NCBI RefSeq assembly: GCF_014137855.1
Contig: NZ_JACGWT010000005.1
Coordinates: forward strand, 248,001-312,000
Reading direction: 5' to 3'
DNA: 64,000 nt
Source of the DNA: Microlunatus kandeliicorticis
GTDB taxonomy: Bacteria > Actinomycetota > Actinomycetes > Propionibacteriales > Propionibacteriaceae
This document shows positions 28,844 through 40,580 of the stretch, piece after piece. Made by a program: the position numbers and the translations under genes. Every line of letters starts with the position of its first letter. Positions within the stretch are counted from its first letter, which is position 1. Under the pieces are notes generated by a model. The model worked only from the letters and a program-made list of their open reading frames with translations, was not told where the DNA came from and made no database searches.

Positions 28844-29484
28844 ACCAGCGGCTGCGAGGCGGCGAGGCCCTGGTACGTGTTGCCGGCGCTGGAGGCCAGG
28901 GTGACCGCGAAGGTGAAGGTCACCGTGGTGTTGGGGGTGACCGGAGCGGTGAGCGTGATGGCGCCACCGGTCTGGAGCGTGGCCAGCGTCGAGCTCGCCG
29001 GGCTCACCGTGGTGGTGTTGCCACCGACGGTCTGGGTGATCACCACGGTGAGCTTCGAGCACAGATCGGTGGCGCTGCCGGTGACGCCGCCCGACTGGGT
29101 GCAGGTGCCCGGGGCCAGAGTGAAGGTGTTGGCCGGGACGGTGCCGGTGTTCTTGATGGTCACCGTGGTCGACGAGGTCTGGCCGGGCACCAGGGTGGTG
29201 CTGCCGCCGTACTTGTTGATGGTGGCGCAGGTGGCGGCGTTGCCGGTGACGTTGTTGCCGGTGCCGTCGGTGCTGAGGCAGGTGACGGAGCCGGCCTGGT
29301 TCTGCTCCTGCATCACCAGGGTGCCGGCGCCGGCGGTGTTGACCGAGTTGGTGATCGAGGCGGTGAAGGCGGCCAGGCTGCTGTTCATCGACAGCGCCAG
29401 GACCGCGGCACCGGCGGCGCCGGTGATCAGGGCCAGCGGGGTGAACCGACGACGGCGGGCAGGGCGGACGGGACGAGGGGCCAT
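28825..29484 (-). CDS. TasA/CalY-like SipW-dependent surface protein
   Basis: 219-aa secreted beta-rich protein. Signal segment LALITGAAGAAVLALSMNSSLAAFTASITNSVNT has the SipW-type cut region. The mature part is Thr/Ser/Gly/Asn-rich with four cysteines spaced for two disulfides, and the TTVTIKNTGTVPANTFTLAPGTC segment is typical of DUF11/TasA-type folds that build biofilm fibres in Firmicutes. ATG at 29484 follows a GGAG at about 11 nt. First gene of a three-gene operon with sipW and the LamG gene; fibre formation is inference. Confidence 0.8.
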   Translation of the reverse strand: MAPRPVRPARRRRFTPLALITGAAGAAVLALSMNSSLAAFTASITNSVNTAGAGTLVMQEQNQAGSVTCLSTDGTGNNVTGNAATCATINKYGGSTTLVPGQTSSTTVTIKNTGTVPANTFTLAPGTCTQSGGVTGSATDLCSKLTVVITQTVGGNTTTVSPASSTLATLQTGGAITLTAPVTPNTTVTFTFAVTLASSAGNTYQGLAASQPLVWTFTS

Positions 29485-29554
29485 GAGCGGGGGGACTCTC
29501 CGGAGCGTGAGCGAGCGACCGGGAGATGGGGGGATTCCCGGTCAGGACGTCCGT

Positions 29555-29584
29555 ATCTTAAGAAAGCGAAATTACCGGTGTCCT
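29555..29584 (-). promoter_or_regulatory. Promoter of the TasA-like/sipW/LamG operon
   Basis: On the minus strand, AGGACA (29579-29584) and TAAGAT (29555-29560) are 18 nt apart in an unusually A/T-rich patch. Predicted start is near 29548, leaving a leader of about 63 nt. Confidence 0.6.
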
Positions 29585-29709
29585 GAGAAAGCCCCAAAAC
29601 TTCGGAACGCGAATTTGTCGACCCGCCAGACGATCCAGCGCGGATCCGTGCTCCGGCAACGAAATCCCTGGTCAGGGGGCGATCGGGTCGCGCCCGACCC
29701 TGTCGTGGC

Positions 29710-32430
<2,721 letters not shown>

Positions 32431-32597
32431 TCACGGCCGACCACCACCCCGGTCAGGACGTCGGCCCGCGCCTGGTTTGCGGTTTGGTTGCAATCGTGTG
32501 ACCCTCCCGTCCCCACACCCCGTGCTCAGCCGGAGGGTGTGAAGATGCAGCGCGACAGGCTCGTCGGACACGCTCGTCAACGACAAGGGAGATCTTC

Positions 32598-33506
32598 GTG
32601 AAGATGCGGCTCACCGCCGGACTGGGCGCCGCCGTGATGGTGGCGGCCACCGCGCTCAGCGGGTGCGGCTCGAACTCGCTCAGCGGGCAGCCGGCCGGCC
32701 AGCCCTCGACCGAGACCTCCACCAAGGCGCAGACCGTCGACCAGGCGCTGGCCGCCAAGCTGCCGGCCAGCATCAAGTCGGCCGGCGTGATCAAGATCGG
32801 CACCGACCCGACCTATGCGCCCAACGAGTTCCTCGACTCCGACGGCAAGACCGTGATCGGCGCGGACGTCGACCTGTTCGACGCGGTGGCGGCCAAGCTC
32901 GGGGTCAAGGCCGAATTCGTCCCGTCGAGCTTCGACACGATCATCGTCGGCGTCCAGTCCGGCAAGTACGACATGGGCATCAGCTCGTTCACCATCAACG
33001 CCGAGCGCGAGAAGCAGGTCACGATGGTGAGCTACTACAGCGCGGGCACCCAGTGGGCCACCCAGGCCGGCAACCCCAAGGGCGTCCAGCCCGACAACGC
33101 GTGCGGCAAGACCGTCGCGGTGCAGAAGGCCACCGTCCAGGACACCGACGACCTGCCGGCGCGGCAGAAGAAGTGCGGGTCGAACCCGATCAAGGTGCTC
33201 CGGTTCACCGGCCAGGACCAGGCCACCGCGGCGGTGGTGGGCGGCCGGGCCGACGCGATGCTCGCCGACTCCCCGGTGACCGCCTACGCGGTCAAGCAGT
33301 CGCAGGGCAAGCTGGCCACGGTCGGCGACGTCTACGACGCGGCCCCGTACGGCTACGTGGTCAAGAAGGACCAGACCGACTTCGCCGACGCGCTGGCCGG
33401 GGCCCTCAAGGAGATCGAGGCCGACGGCAGCTACAAGGCCGCGCTGGAGAAGTGGGGCATCCAGTCGGGTGCCGTCACCAGCTTCGAGGTCAACCCCAGC
33501 TCATGA
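32598..33506 (+). CDS. Amino-acid ABC transporter substrate-binding lipoprotein
   Basis: 302 aa. Signal peptide with lipobox ALSGC (Cys near residue 23), a short Ser/Thr/Gln linker, then a family-3 solute-binding fold (IKIGTDPTYAPNEFLDSDGKTVIGADVDLFDAVAAKLG; DMGISSFTINAEREKQVTMVSYYSAG). This captures a polar amino acid outside the membrane; the exact ligand is unknown. GTG at 32598 follows AAGGGAG. First gene of a three-gene operon; the permease starts in an ATGA overlap with its stop. Confidence 0.92.
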   Translation: MKMRLTAGLGAAVMVAATALSGCGSNSLSGQPAGQPSTETSTKAQTVDQALAAKLPASIKSAGVIKIGTDPTYAPNEFLDSDGKTVIGADVDLFDAVAAKLGVKAEFVPSSFDTIIVGVQSGKYDMGISSFTINAEREKQVTMVSYYSAGTQWATQAGNPKGVQPDNACGKTVAVQKATVQDTDDLPARQKKCGSNPIKVLRFTGQDQATAAVVGGRADAMLADSPVTAYAVKQSQGKLATVGDVYDAAPYGYVVKKDQTDFADALAGALKEIEADGSYKAALEKWGIQSGAVTSFEVNPSS

Positions 33507-34483
33507 CCGCGGGCCCGGCGGGCGAACCGACGAGCACCCGGAGCGCGGAGCGCCCCGGGCGGATCGAGGCGGTCGGCGTCCGCCACTACGGCCGGTGGGT
33601 CGCGGTGGCGGTGATCGTGGTGCTGGTGGCCATGTTCGTCAACATGATCATCTTCAACCCGGTCTTCAACTGGCCGTTCGTCTTCGAGGTGATGAACCAG
33701 GCCCCGGTGATCCAGGGCCTGTTCGTCGGCACCCTGCTGGTCACCGTGCTGACCATGATCGTCGGGATCGCCTTCGGGGTGCTGCTCGCCGTGATGCGGC
33801 TCTCGGACAACCCCATCCTGCGCGGTGTCTCCTGGGTCTACACCTGGGTGTTCCGGTCGATCCCCCGGATCGTCCTGCTCACCTTCATGGGCGCGGCCAT
33901 GGGCCTGATCTTCCCTAAGGGCATCGCACTCGGCGTCCCCTTCGACTGGAAGATCATCGAGGCTCTCGGGCTGCGGGGCGACTGGCGGTTCGCCACCTTC
34001 GACGCCAACACCCTGTTCGGCGGCTTCCTCGGCGCGATCATCGGGCTCGGCGCCTCGGAGGCGGCCTACATGGCCGAGATCGCCCGGGCCGGCATCCTCA
34101 GCGTCGACAAGGGCCAGCGCGAGGCCGCGCTGGCGCTCGGGATGAAGTCGCCGCTGGCCATGCGCCGGATCGTGCTGCCGCAGGCGATGCGGGTGATCGT
34201 GCCGCCGACCGGCAACGAGACCATCGCGATGATGAAGGACACCTCGCTGCTGATCGTCCTCGGCTCGTTCACCTCCGAGCTCTTCTACCAGGTGGGGGCG
34301 ATCGCCAACCGGACCTACCAGATCGTCCCGTCCTACCTGGCCGCGGTGCTCTACTACCTGATCGTCACCTCGATCATGATGGTCGGCCAGGCCTGGCTCG
34401 AGCGGCACTTCGGCCGCGGGTTCGGGGCGCGCTCCACCCGGGCGCAGGCCCGCGCGGCGCTGGCCGCCGGAGCGGGGCACTGA
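33503..34483 (+). CDS. Amino-acid ABC transporter permease
   Basis: 326-aa inner-membrane subunit of the HisMQ/GlnP type, probably a homodimer since it is the only permease. The EAA loop reads [25 protein letters not shown]. Compared with standard members it has an extra 40-residue segment ([29 protein letters not shown]) between helices, as in some actinobacterial systems. It overlaps the binding protein by 4 nt and the ATPase by 1 nt. Confidence 0.92.
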   Translation: MTAGPAGEPTSTRSAERPGRIEAVGVRHYGRWVAVAVIVVLVAMFVNMIIFNPVFNWPFVFEVMNQAPVIQGLFVGTLLVTVLTMIVGIAFGVLLAVMRLSDNPILRGVSWVYTWVFRSIPRIVLLTFMGAAMGLIFPKGIALGVPFDWKIIEALGLRGDWRFATFDANTLFGGFLGAIIGLGASEAAYMAEIARAGILSVDKGQREAALALGMKSPLAMRRIVLPQAMRVIVPPTGNETIAMMKDTSLLIVLGSFTSELFYQVGAIANRTYQIVPSYLAAVLYYLIVTSIMMVGQAWLERHFGRGFGARSTRAQARAALAAGAGH

Positions 34484-35376
34484 TGGCCGACCACCTGGTC
34501 GAGGCGGTCAACGTCACCAAGGCCTTCGGCCACCACGAGGTGCTCAAGGGCATCGACCTGACCGTCGACCGCGGCGAGGTCGTGTGTCTGCTCGGCCCCT
34601 CCGGCTCGGGCAAGACCACCTTCCTCCGGCTGATCAACCAGATGGAGACGCTGACCGGCGGCCGGATCCGGGTCGACGGCGAGCTGATCGGCTTCAAGGA
34701 GGTCAAGGGCCGGTTGCACGTCCGGCGCGACGCCGACATCGCCCGGCAGCGCGCACGGATCGGGATGGTCTTCCAGCGGTTCAACCTGTTCCCGCACAAG
34801 ACCGCGCTCCAGAACGTCATCGAGGCGCCGATCACCGTGCGGCGGAAGTCACGGGCCGCGGCGACCGCGCAGGCCCGGACGCTGCTCGAGACCGTCGGGC
34901 TGGCCGACCGGGCCGACTACTACCCCGCCCAGCTCTCCGGCGGCCAGCAGCAGCGGGTGGCCATCGCCCGTGCCCTGGCCATGGAGCCGGAGCTGATGCT
35001 GTTCGACGAGCCCACCTCCGCACTCGACCCCGAGCTGGTCGGTGAGGTGCTCACCGCGATGCGCGACCTGGCCGCCCACGGGATGACCATGATCGTGGTG
35101 ACCCACGAGATGACCTTCGCCCGCGAGGTGGCCGACCGGGTGGTGTTCATGGACGACGGCGTGGTGGTCGAGGCCGGCGCGCCCGACGAGGTGCTGCTGC
35201 ACCCCCAGGAGGAGCGGACACGGACGTTCCTGCGCCGGGTCCGGCAGGACGCCGAGCAGGAGCTCGAGGCGGCCCGCGCGCTGGAGACGCTCGAGGAGCT
35301 CGGTGAGCTCAGCGACCCGCCGGGGGCTTCCGGTCCGGAGCCCGGGGAGGATCCGGAGCGTCGTCGGGTCCACTGA
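34483..35376 (+). CDS. Amino-acid ABC transporter ATP-binding protein
   Basis: 297 aa cytoplasmic ATPase. Walker [11 protein letters not shown]-loop [10 protein letters not shown], signature LSGGQQQR, Walker [14 protein letters not shown] and the H-loop VTHEM are intact. A 45-residue acidic C-terminal extension ([19 protein letters not shown]...) is not part of the standard fold. Its last 68 nt are antisense to the end of the next gene. Confidence 0.94.
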   Translation: MADHLVEAVNVTKAFGHHEVLKGIDLTVDRGEVVCLLGPSGSGKTTFLRLINQMETLTGGRIRVDGELIGFKEVKGRLHVRRDADIARQRARIGMVFQRFNLFPHKTALQNVIEAPITVRRKSRAAATAQARTLLETVGLADRADYYPAQLSGGQQQRVAIARALAMEPELMLFDEPTSALDPELVGEVLTAMRDLAAHGMTMIVVTHEMTFAREVADRVVFMDDGVVVEAGAPDEVLLHPQEERTRTFLRRVRQDAEQELEAARALETLEELGELSDPPGASGPEPGEDPERRRVH

Positions 35377-35749
35377 CCTCGCGGGCCAGCGCCGCCGTCG
35401 ACGACGGCAGGAACATGCAGACCAGCACCACGACCGAGGCCAGCCCGAGCAGCACCGCGAACCAGGCGGTGCCGCCCTCGCGGAAGTTCCAGGCGAGTGG
35501 CAGGTGGATCAGCTGGGTGGCCACCACCGGCGCCCGGGTCCAGCGCCGGACCCGCAGCAGCCCGCGGGCCAGGGCCAGCAGCGCGACGCCGTAGCCGACC
35601 AGCAGGATGCCGGCGCCGAGCCCGACCACCAACCGTTCGGGCCGGATCTGGAACACCTCGAAGACGCCGTAGGCCAGTGCGGCGATCCCCTCCAGCGCCA
35701 CCAGCACGGCAGCCGGCAGCAGCCCCGGCGGCCGGGTCGATGCAGTCAC
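35309..35749 (-). CDS. Small four-helix membrane protein
   Basis: 146 aa with four predicted membrane helices ([74 protein letters not shown]) and a charged Pro-rich tail. It resembles an uncharacterised actinobacterial integral membrane family. GTG at 35749 is chosen because TACAGT (35757-35762) lies 7 nt upstream, a leaderless arrangement; GTG at 35758 is within that box. Its 3' end overlaps the ABC ATPase gene by 68 nt on the other strand. Confidence 0.75.
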   Translation of the reverse strand: MTASTRPPGLLPAAVLVALEGIAALAYGVFEVFQIRPERLVVGLGAGILLVGYGVALLALARGLLRVRRWTRAPVVATQLIHLPLAWNFREGGTAWFAVLLGLASVVVLVCMFLPSSTAALAREVSGPDDAPDPPRAPDRKPPAGR

Positions 35750-35959
35750 GCGGATCACTGTACGGCGGCCGCAAAAGAGCGGGTCACAGCGCGTTTTCAG
35801 GCCCGGTCAGCGGTTTCCAGCGCGGGAAGGGTCAATGTGAGCGACCCGACGTGCCGAACCCTTGTGTAGACCTGCATTACTTGGGAGAGTGTGTGGCCGG
35901 GCGAGGACCGAGACCCGACCCGTGCCCGCAGGTCAGCGAAACAAGGAGCGTATACGTTC

Positions 35960-36211
35960 ATGGATTGGCGCCACAAGGCTGCCTGCCTCGAAGAGGACCC
36001 GGAGCTGTTCTTCCCGATCGGGAACACCGGCCCCGCCCTTCTTCAGATCGAGGAGGCCAAGCAGGTCTGCCGCCGGTGCGACGTGCGCGATGCATGCCTG
36101 CAGTGGGCGCTCGAAGCCGGACAGGACCACGGAGTCTGGGGTGGTCTGAGCGAGGACGAGCGGCGGGCCCTCAAGCGGCGCGCGGCCCGGTCCCGGATCA
36201 GGACGGCCTGA
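35960..36211 (+). CDS. whiB1: WhiB1-type iron-sulfur regulator
   Basis: 83-aa Wbl protein. Cluster ligands C9, C37, C40 and C46 have the same spacing as mycobacterial WhiB1, followed by the GVWGG turn and a basic C terminus (RRALKRRAARSRIR) for DNA contact. It binds a 4Fe-4S cluster, senses nitric oxide and partners the principal sigma factor. ATG at 35960 has AAGGAG 11 nt upstream. The pairing with a convergent pdtaS is the same as in mycobacteria. The 5' region (35763-35959) holds no clear CRP site. Confidence 0.95.
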   Translation: MDWRHKAACLEEDPELFFPIGNTGPALLQIEEAKQVCRRCDVRDACLQWALEAGQDHGVWGGLSEDERRALKRRAARSRIRTA

Positions 36212-36253
36212 GCACCACAGCACGAGCATCGCGCGGGTTCACCCGCACGCAGA

Positions 36254-37876
36254 TCACGACGTCGGCCCGAATCGGTCCGGCGTCGTCGTCTGTCCGGGGG
36301 CGATCGCCTGCACCGGACCGAGCACCTGGACCGGGTCGACCGGCTGGGCGCCGCCCGCCGTCGGTCCCCCGGCGCGTCCCGCCGGCGAGGCGGCCGGCGT
36401 GGCCGGGGCGGCCTGCACCGGGGGCCGCCGCACCGCGGACATCGGCACGTCGACCGTGGCCATGGTGCCCTTGCCGTCCCACCGCGGGCCCAGGTCGAAG
36501 TCGCCGCCGAGCTCGCTGACCAGGTTCGAGACGATCGACAACCCCAGGCTCCGCAGGTTCTGCAGCGAGAACCCCTCGGGCAGCCCGCGGCCGTTGTCCC
36601 ACACCTGCAGGTGCAGCCACTCCCCCTCGACCCAGGAGTTGACCACCACCTCGCCGGAGCCGGTGGCCAGCCCGTGCTCGATGGCGTTCTGGCACAGCTC
36701 GGTCATCACCAGGGACAGGTTCGCGGCCACCGCGGCCGAGACGTCGCCGAAGCTGCCGATCCGCCGGGCCGTCACCGCGCCCTCGTGCGCCGCCACGTCG
36801 CCGACCATCCGCAGGATGTGGTCGGCGACCTGGTCGAACCGCACCACCTCGTCGAAGGTCTGCGACAGCGTCTCGTGGACGATGGCGATCGAGGCGACCC
36901 GCGACATCGCGTCGCGGAGCGCAGCCCGGGCGTCCTCGGACTCGATCCGCCGCGACTGCATGCGGAGCAGCGCGGCCACGGTCTGCAGGTTGTTCTTGAC
37001 CCGGTGGTGGATCTCGCGGATCGTCGCGTCCTTGCTCATCAGCTCGCGCTCGCGGCTGCGCAGGTCGGTGACGTCGCGGAGCAGCACCACCGCGCCGACG
37101 TGGACGCCGTCGGGAGTCAGCGGGAGCGAGCGGATCAGCACGTGGGCGTCCTCGGCCACCACCTCGGCCTCGCGCGCCCGGGTGCCGGACAGCACCGACT
37201 CGAGCGACTCGTCGATCGGACCGCGGTGCGGCACCAGCTCGTCGGTCAGCCGGGCCAGGTGCGCGTCGATCAGGTCGGCGGTCAGGCCGAGCCGCCGGTA
37301 GGCGCTCAGCGCGTTCGGGCTGGCGTAGACGACCTCGCCGTTGGCGTCCAGCCGGATGAACCCGTCGCCGGGTCGCAGCACCACCGCCGGACGGTGACCG
37401 GGGAACGGGAACGCCCCGGTGCGGACCATGTCGGACAGGTCGGTGGCGGTCTGCAGGTAGGCCCGCTCGAGCGCGCCGGCCGAACGGACGGCCAGCTGGT
37501 TGGTGTGCTGCTCGACCACCGCGATCACCCGGCCCTCGCGGGCCACCGGGACCGCGTGCACCCCGACCGGAATGCCGGCCTGCAGCTTGCCCTCGCTGGT
37601 CTGGGTGATCTGCCCGCTGAGGAAGGCCTCGGTGACCAGGTGGTCCGGGGAGTAGGCGATCAGGTCGCCGACCACGTCGTCGACCAGCGCGGTCGGACCG
37701 GTGGTCGGACGGATCTGCGCCGCCGCCCAGAAGACGTTCTCGTCGGCCTCGGGGACCCAGAGCACCAGGTCGGAGAAGGACAGGTCGGCGAGCAGCTGCC
37801 ACTCCTCGACCAGCTGCCGGAGCCACGCCTCGTCGTCGGCCGACAACTGGGTGTGCTCGGCGATCACCTCCGACAT
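36254..37876 (-). CDS. pdtaS: PdtaS-like sensor histidine kinase
   Basis: 540-aa cytosolic kinase. An N-terminal GAF-like domain (EEWQLLADLSFSDLVLWVPE) and a PAS domain (about 180-290) precede a HisKA_2 dimerisation helix with REIHHRVKNNLQTVAALLRMQSRR and an HATPase domain (NAIEHGLATG; DNGRGLPEGF; LGLSIV). In mycobacteria PdtaS phosphorylates PdtaR, an ANTAR RNA-binding antiterminator; PdtaR is not in the window. The Pro/Ala-rich tail of about 70 residues is extra. ATG at 37876 is preferred over 37885 because GGAGG is 10 nt before it and only 1 nt before the other. Confidence 0.9.
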   Translation of the reverse strand: MSEVIAEHTQLSADDEAWLRQLVEEWQLLADLSFSDLVLWVPEADENVFWAAAQIRPTTGPTALVDDVVGDLIAYSPDHLVTEAFLSGQITQTSEGKLQAGIPVGVHAVPVAREGRVIAVVEQHTNQLAVRSAGALERAYLQTATDLSDMVRTGAFPFPGHRPAVVLRPGDGFIRLDANGEVVYASPNALSAYRRLGLTADLIDAHLARLTDELVPHRGPIDESLESVLSGTRAREAEVVAEDAHVLIRSLPLTPDGVHVGAVVLLRDVTDLRSRERELMSKDATIREIHHRVKNNLQTVAALLRMQSRRIESEDARAALRDAMSRVASIAIVHETLSQTFDEVVRFDQVADHILRMVGDVAAHEGAVTARRIGSFGDVSAAVAANLSLVMTELCQNAIEHGLATGSGEVVVNSWVEGEWLHLQVWDNGRGLPEGFSLQNLRSLGLSIVSNLVSELGGDFDLGPRWDGKGTMATVDVPMSAVRRPPVQAAPATPAASPAGRAGGPTAGGAQPVDPVQVLGPVQAIAPGQTTTPDRFGPTS

Positions 37877-37992
37877 CGACGGCATGCCTCCACCCTGCCA
37901 CACCCGGGTGACGAGGCCCGCCCGCGAGCGCGGCGCCCGACACCGGCGCTCAGCGCGGGACGGCGGAGGGTCGCGCGTGATAAGCCTGCGTC

Positions 37993-38343
37993 ATGGCTGA
38001 GGACGCCGTCGAACCCGCACCGCCGCAGGGATCCGCGACCGGGTCGGTCGAGCAGACCGACCCGCGCTGGAGGCCCAGCCCGACCAAGGTGGTGGCCGGC
38101 CTCGTGCTGCTGGCCGGCATCGTGCTGCCGCTGCTGGTCGGCACCTACGCCTCGGTGGAGCCGCGGATCCTCGGCTTCCCGTTCTTCTACGCCTACCAGC
38201 TGATCTGGGTGTTCCTGGCCGCCGGCTGCTGCGCGATCGCCTTCCTGCTGCTGCGCGCCGAGCAGCGCCGGTTCGAGGCCCGGTCGCGCGACGGCGGGAC
38301 CGCGGGGACACCGGGCCAGGACGCGAGCGAGGAGCACCGATGA
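37993..38343 (+). CDS. DUF3311 small membrane protein
   Basis: 116 aa, two membrane helices (VVAGLVLLAGIVLPLLVGTYA; FYAYQLIWVFLAAGCCAIAFLLL) with the DUF3311 PFFYAYQ motif. This family is routinely encoded just before a sodium/solute symporter and is thought to be its small accessory subunit. ATG at 37993; its stop overlaps the symporter start by 4 nt. Confidence 0.9.
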   Translation: MAEDAVEPAPPQGSATGSVEQTDPRWRPSPTKVVAGLVLLAGIVLPLLVGTYASVEPRILGFPFFYAYQLIWVFLAAGCCAIAFLLLRAEQRRFEARSRDGGTAGTPGQDASEEHR

Positions 38344-39989
38344 CCGGCATCAACGGGGTGGCGCTCGCCATCCTGATCGTCCTCTTCGTCGCCGTCGCGG
38401 TGATGGGCTTCCTGGCCGCCCGCTGGCGCCGGTCCGAGACCGGGCTCGGCTCGCTCGAGGAGTGGGGCCTGGGCGGCCGCCGCTTCGGCACCTGGGTGAC
38501 CTGGTTCCTGCTCGGCGGTGACCTCTACACCGCCTACACCTTCATCGCGGTGCCGGCGGCGATGTTCACCGCGGGCGCCGTCTCCGGCTTCTTCGCGGTG
38601 CCCTACACGATCGTCCTCTACCCGATCATCTTCTTCTTCCTGGCCCGGATGTGGTCGGTCGCGCACCGGCACGGGTTCGTCACCCCGGCCGACATCGTCC
38701 AGGGTCGCTACGGCAGCCGCGGGCTGAGCCTGGCCATCGCGGTCACCGGGATCCTGGCCACGATGCCCTACATCGCGCTCCAGCTGGTGGGCATCCAGGC
38801 GGTGCTCGAGGTGGTGGGCCTGGGCGGGCGGAGCGCGCTGGCCCGCGACATCCCGCTGTTCATCGCCTTCGTGGTACTGGCCGCCTACACCTACTCCTCC
38901 GGGCTCCGGGCCCCGGCCATGATCGCCGTGGTCAAGGACCTGCTGATCTACATCGTGATCATCGTCGCGGTGCTCTACCTGCCGGGCCAGTTCGGCGGCT
39001 GGCACGCGATCTTCGACGCGGCGCAGGCCAAGATGGCCACCCCGAAACCCACGGCGGCCAACCCGCAGGCGGTGACCGGGGTGTTCGTCCCCACGGCCAA
39101 GCAGTACTGGGCGTACGCGTCGCTGGCCCTCGGCTCGGCACTGGCGCTGTTCATGTACCCGCACAGCGTGACCGCCGCCCTCAGCGCCAAGGACCGCAGC
39201 ACCGGCCGACGCAACGCGATGATCCTGCCGGCGTACTCGCTGCTGCTCGGGCTGCTGGCGCTGCTCGGGTTCGTGGCGATCAAGGCCGGCACCAAGCCGA
39301 TCGGGCTGGACGGCAAGGTGAACCCGCAGCTGGTCATCCCCCAGCTGTTCGAGGACCACTTCCCCAGCTGGTTCGCCGGCGTCGCCTTCGCCGCGATCGC
39401 CATCGGGGCGCTGGTCCCGGCGGCGATCATGTCGATCGCCGCGGCCAACCTGTTCACCCGCAACATCTACCGGGCCTTCTTCCGCCCCGACGCCAGCGAC
39501 GCCACCGAGGCCAAGGTGTCCAAGATCGTCTCGCTGCTGACCAAGCTCGGTGCGCTCGGGTTCGTGCTGCTGCTCGACAAGCAGAACGCGCTGAACTTCC
39601 AGCTGCTCGGCGGCATCTGGATCCTGCAGACGCTGCCCAGCGTGGTGATCGGGCTGTTCACCCGCTGGTTCCACCGCTGGGCGCTGCTCGCCGGCTGGGC
39701 CGTCGGGATGGTCTACGGCACGGTCACCGCCTACGGCGGCTGCACGGCCTGCACGGCCAGCACCCACTTCGGCAACTCGCTGGCGGTGGTCCCCGGGCTC
39801 GGTCAGGCGGGCTACATCGGCTTCACCGCGCTGCTGCTCAACCTGGTGGTGGCGGCGGTGCTGACGCTGATCCTGCGGGCCGCCAAGGTGTCGAACGGCA
39901 CCGACATCACCCGTCCCGCCGACTACTTCGCCGACGCCGGTGACCGCGGGGTGGCGCAGCAGCTGGACGTCCGCGGCTCGATCCACTGA
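38340..39989 (+). CDS. SSS-family symporter, MctP-like (monocarboxylate)
   Basis: 549 aa with about 13 membrane helices of the sodium:solute symporter family. EEWGLGGRRFGTWVTWFLLGGDLYTAYTFIAVPAAMF at the start and AAIMSIAAANLFTRNIYR in the middle resemble MctP, which takes up lactate, pyruvate and similar acids. Substrate is inferred from family resemblance and the DUF3311 partner. Coupled to the upstream gene by an ATGA overlap. Confidence 0.88.
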   Translation: MTGINGVALAILIVLFVAVAVMGFLAARWRRSETGLGSLEEWGLGGRRFGTWVTWFLLGGDLYTAYTFIAVPAAMFTAGAVSGFFAVPYTIVLYPIIFFFLARMWSVAHRHGFVTPADIVQGRYGSRGLSLAIAVTGILATMPYIALQLVGIQAVLEVVGLGGRSALARDIPLFIAFVVLAAYTYSSGLRAPAMIAVVKDLLIYIVIIVAVLYLPGQFGGWHAIFDAAQAKMATPKPTAANPQAVTGVFVPTAKQYWAYASLALGSALALFMYPHSVTAALSAKDRSTGRRNAMILPAYSLLLGLLALLGFVAIKAGTKPIGLDGKVNPQLVIPQLFEDHFPSWFAGVAFAAIAIGALVPAAIMSIAAANLFTRNIYRAFFRPDASDATEAKVSKIVSLLTKLGALGFVLLLDKQNALNFQLLGGIWILQTLPSVVIGLFTRWFHRWALLAGWAVGMVYGTVTAYGGCTACTASTHFGNSLAVVPGLGQAGYIGFTALLLNLVVAAVLTLILRAAKVSNGTDITRPADYFADAGDRGVAQQLDVRGSIH

Positions 39990-40094
39990 GCGCGGTCCGC
40001 GCTCAGCGGGAGCGCGGATTCCGCGATGCGGACCCGCCGGTGGCAGAATGGTCGGCTGGTCCGCAGCACGACCAGCACGAACGAGGAGGAGCAC

Positions 40095-40169
40095 ATGGGC
40101 AAGACCGGCCGCAAGCGCCGCGCCCGCAGGAAGAAGGGCGCGAACCACGGCAAGCGCCCCAACGCCTGA
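40095..40169 (+). CDS. 50S ribosomal protein bL37
   Basis: 24 codons, highly basic: starts MGKTGRKRRARRKKG and ends ANHGKRPNA. It matches the tiny actinobacterial large-subunit protein first seen in mycobacterial ribosome structures. ATG at 40095 has GAGGAGG 5-6 nt upstream, and a strong hairpin terminator follows 17 nt after the stop. Easily missed because of its size. Confidence 0.88.
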   Translation: MGKTGRKRRARRKKGANHGKRPNA

Positions 40170-40186
40170 GGACGTCGCCGTCACGT

Positions 40187-40226
40187 GACGAGACCCTCCC
40201 GACCGGCCGGTCGGGAGGGTCTCGTC
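40187..40226. terminator. Strong bidirectional terminator
   Basis: A perfect 40-bp palindrome (20-nt arms, beginning GACGAGACCCTCCC) between convergent bL37 and the anti-sigma gene, followed by GTTCGT. The arms would form a long GC-rich stem serving both transcripts. Confidence 0.85.
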
Positions 40227-40244
40227 GTTCGTGCTGAAGCGGTG

Positions 40245-40580
40245 TCAGGACTCGCGGAGCGTCACCTGGGTGCGGGTGATCTTGGCCATCACCTTGAGCC
40301 GCAGGTGGTCGGGCGCGACGTCCCCACCACAGCACCGGGCCACCAGCGACTTGAGCGCCTGCTCGGCGTCGAAGGTCTCCAGGCAGGGTTCGCAGGCCGC
40401 CAGGTGGGCCCGGATCCGGTCGCCGTCGGCGTGCTCGATCTCATGGTCGAGGAACTCGTAGACCTTGGCCAGCACCGTCTCGCAGTCGTCGGAGTGCAGC
40501 GCCGCGTCGGGATCGTCCGGGTCCCCGCCGTGGTCGTGTGCGTGGTCGTGTGCCTGGTCGTGTGCGTGTCCGCTGCTCAT
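40245..40580 (-). CDS. Zinc-binding anti-sigma factor (RsrA/RshA type)
   Basis: 111 aa. The ZAS motif HLAACEPC (H-x3-C-x2-C) with an upstream Cys (SDDCE) and a CC pair (ARCCGG) is the redox switch: disulfide formation ejects zinc and frees the sigma factor. The N terminus has a His/Asp-rich run ([15 protein letters not shown]), not in typical RsrA, that could bind metal. ATG at 40580 overlaps the sigma-factor stop by 4 nt. Confidence 0.92.
   Translation of the reverse strand: MSSGHAHDQAHDHAHDHGGDPDDPDAALHSDDCETVLAKVYEFLDHEIEHADGDRIRAHLAACEPCLETFDAEQALKSLVARCCGGDVAPDHLRLKVMAKITRTQVTLRES

Noticed and set aside
28844-29062. Upstream 73 codons of the sipW frame
   Set aside because: They lie inside the TasA-like gene in another frame, have no ribosome site, and lack the N-terminal helix expected before the catalytic Ser.
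35763-35959. CRP-type site upstream of whiB1
   Set aside because: A TGTGA half-site is present in TGTGAGCGACCCGACGTG, but the second half does not match TCACA, so a CRP site is not supported.
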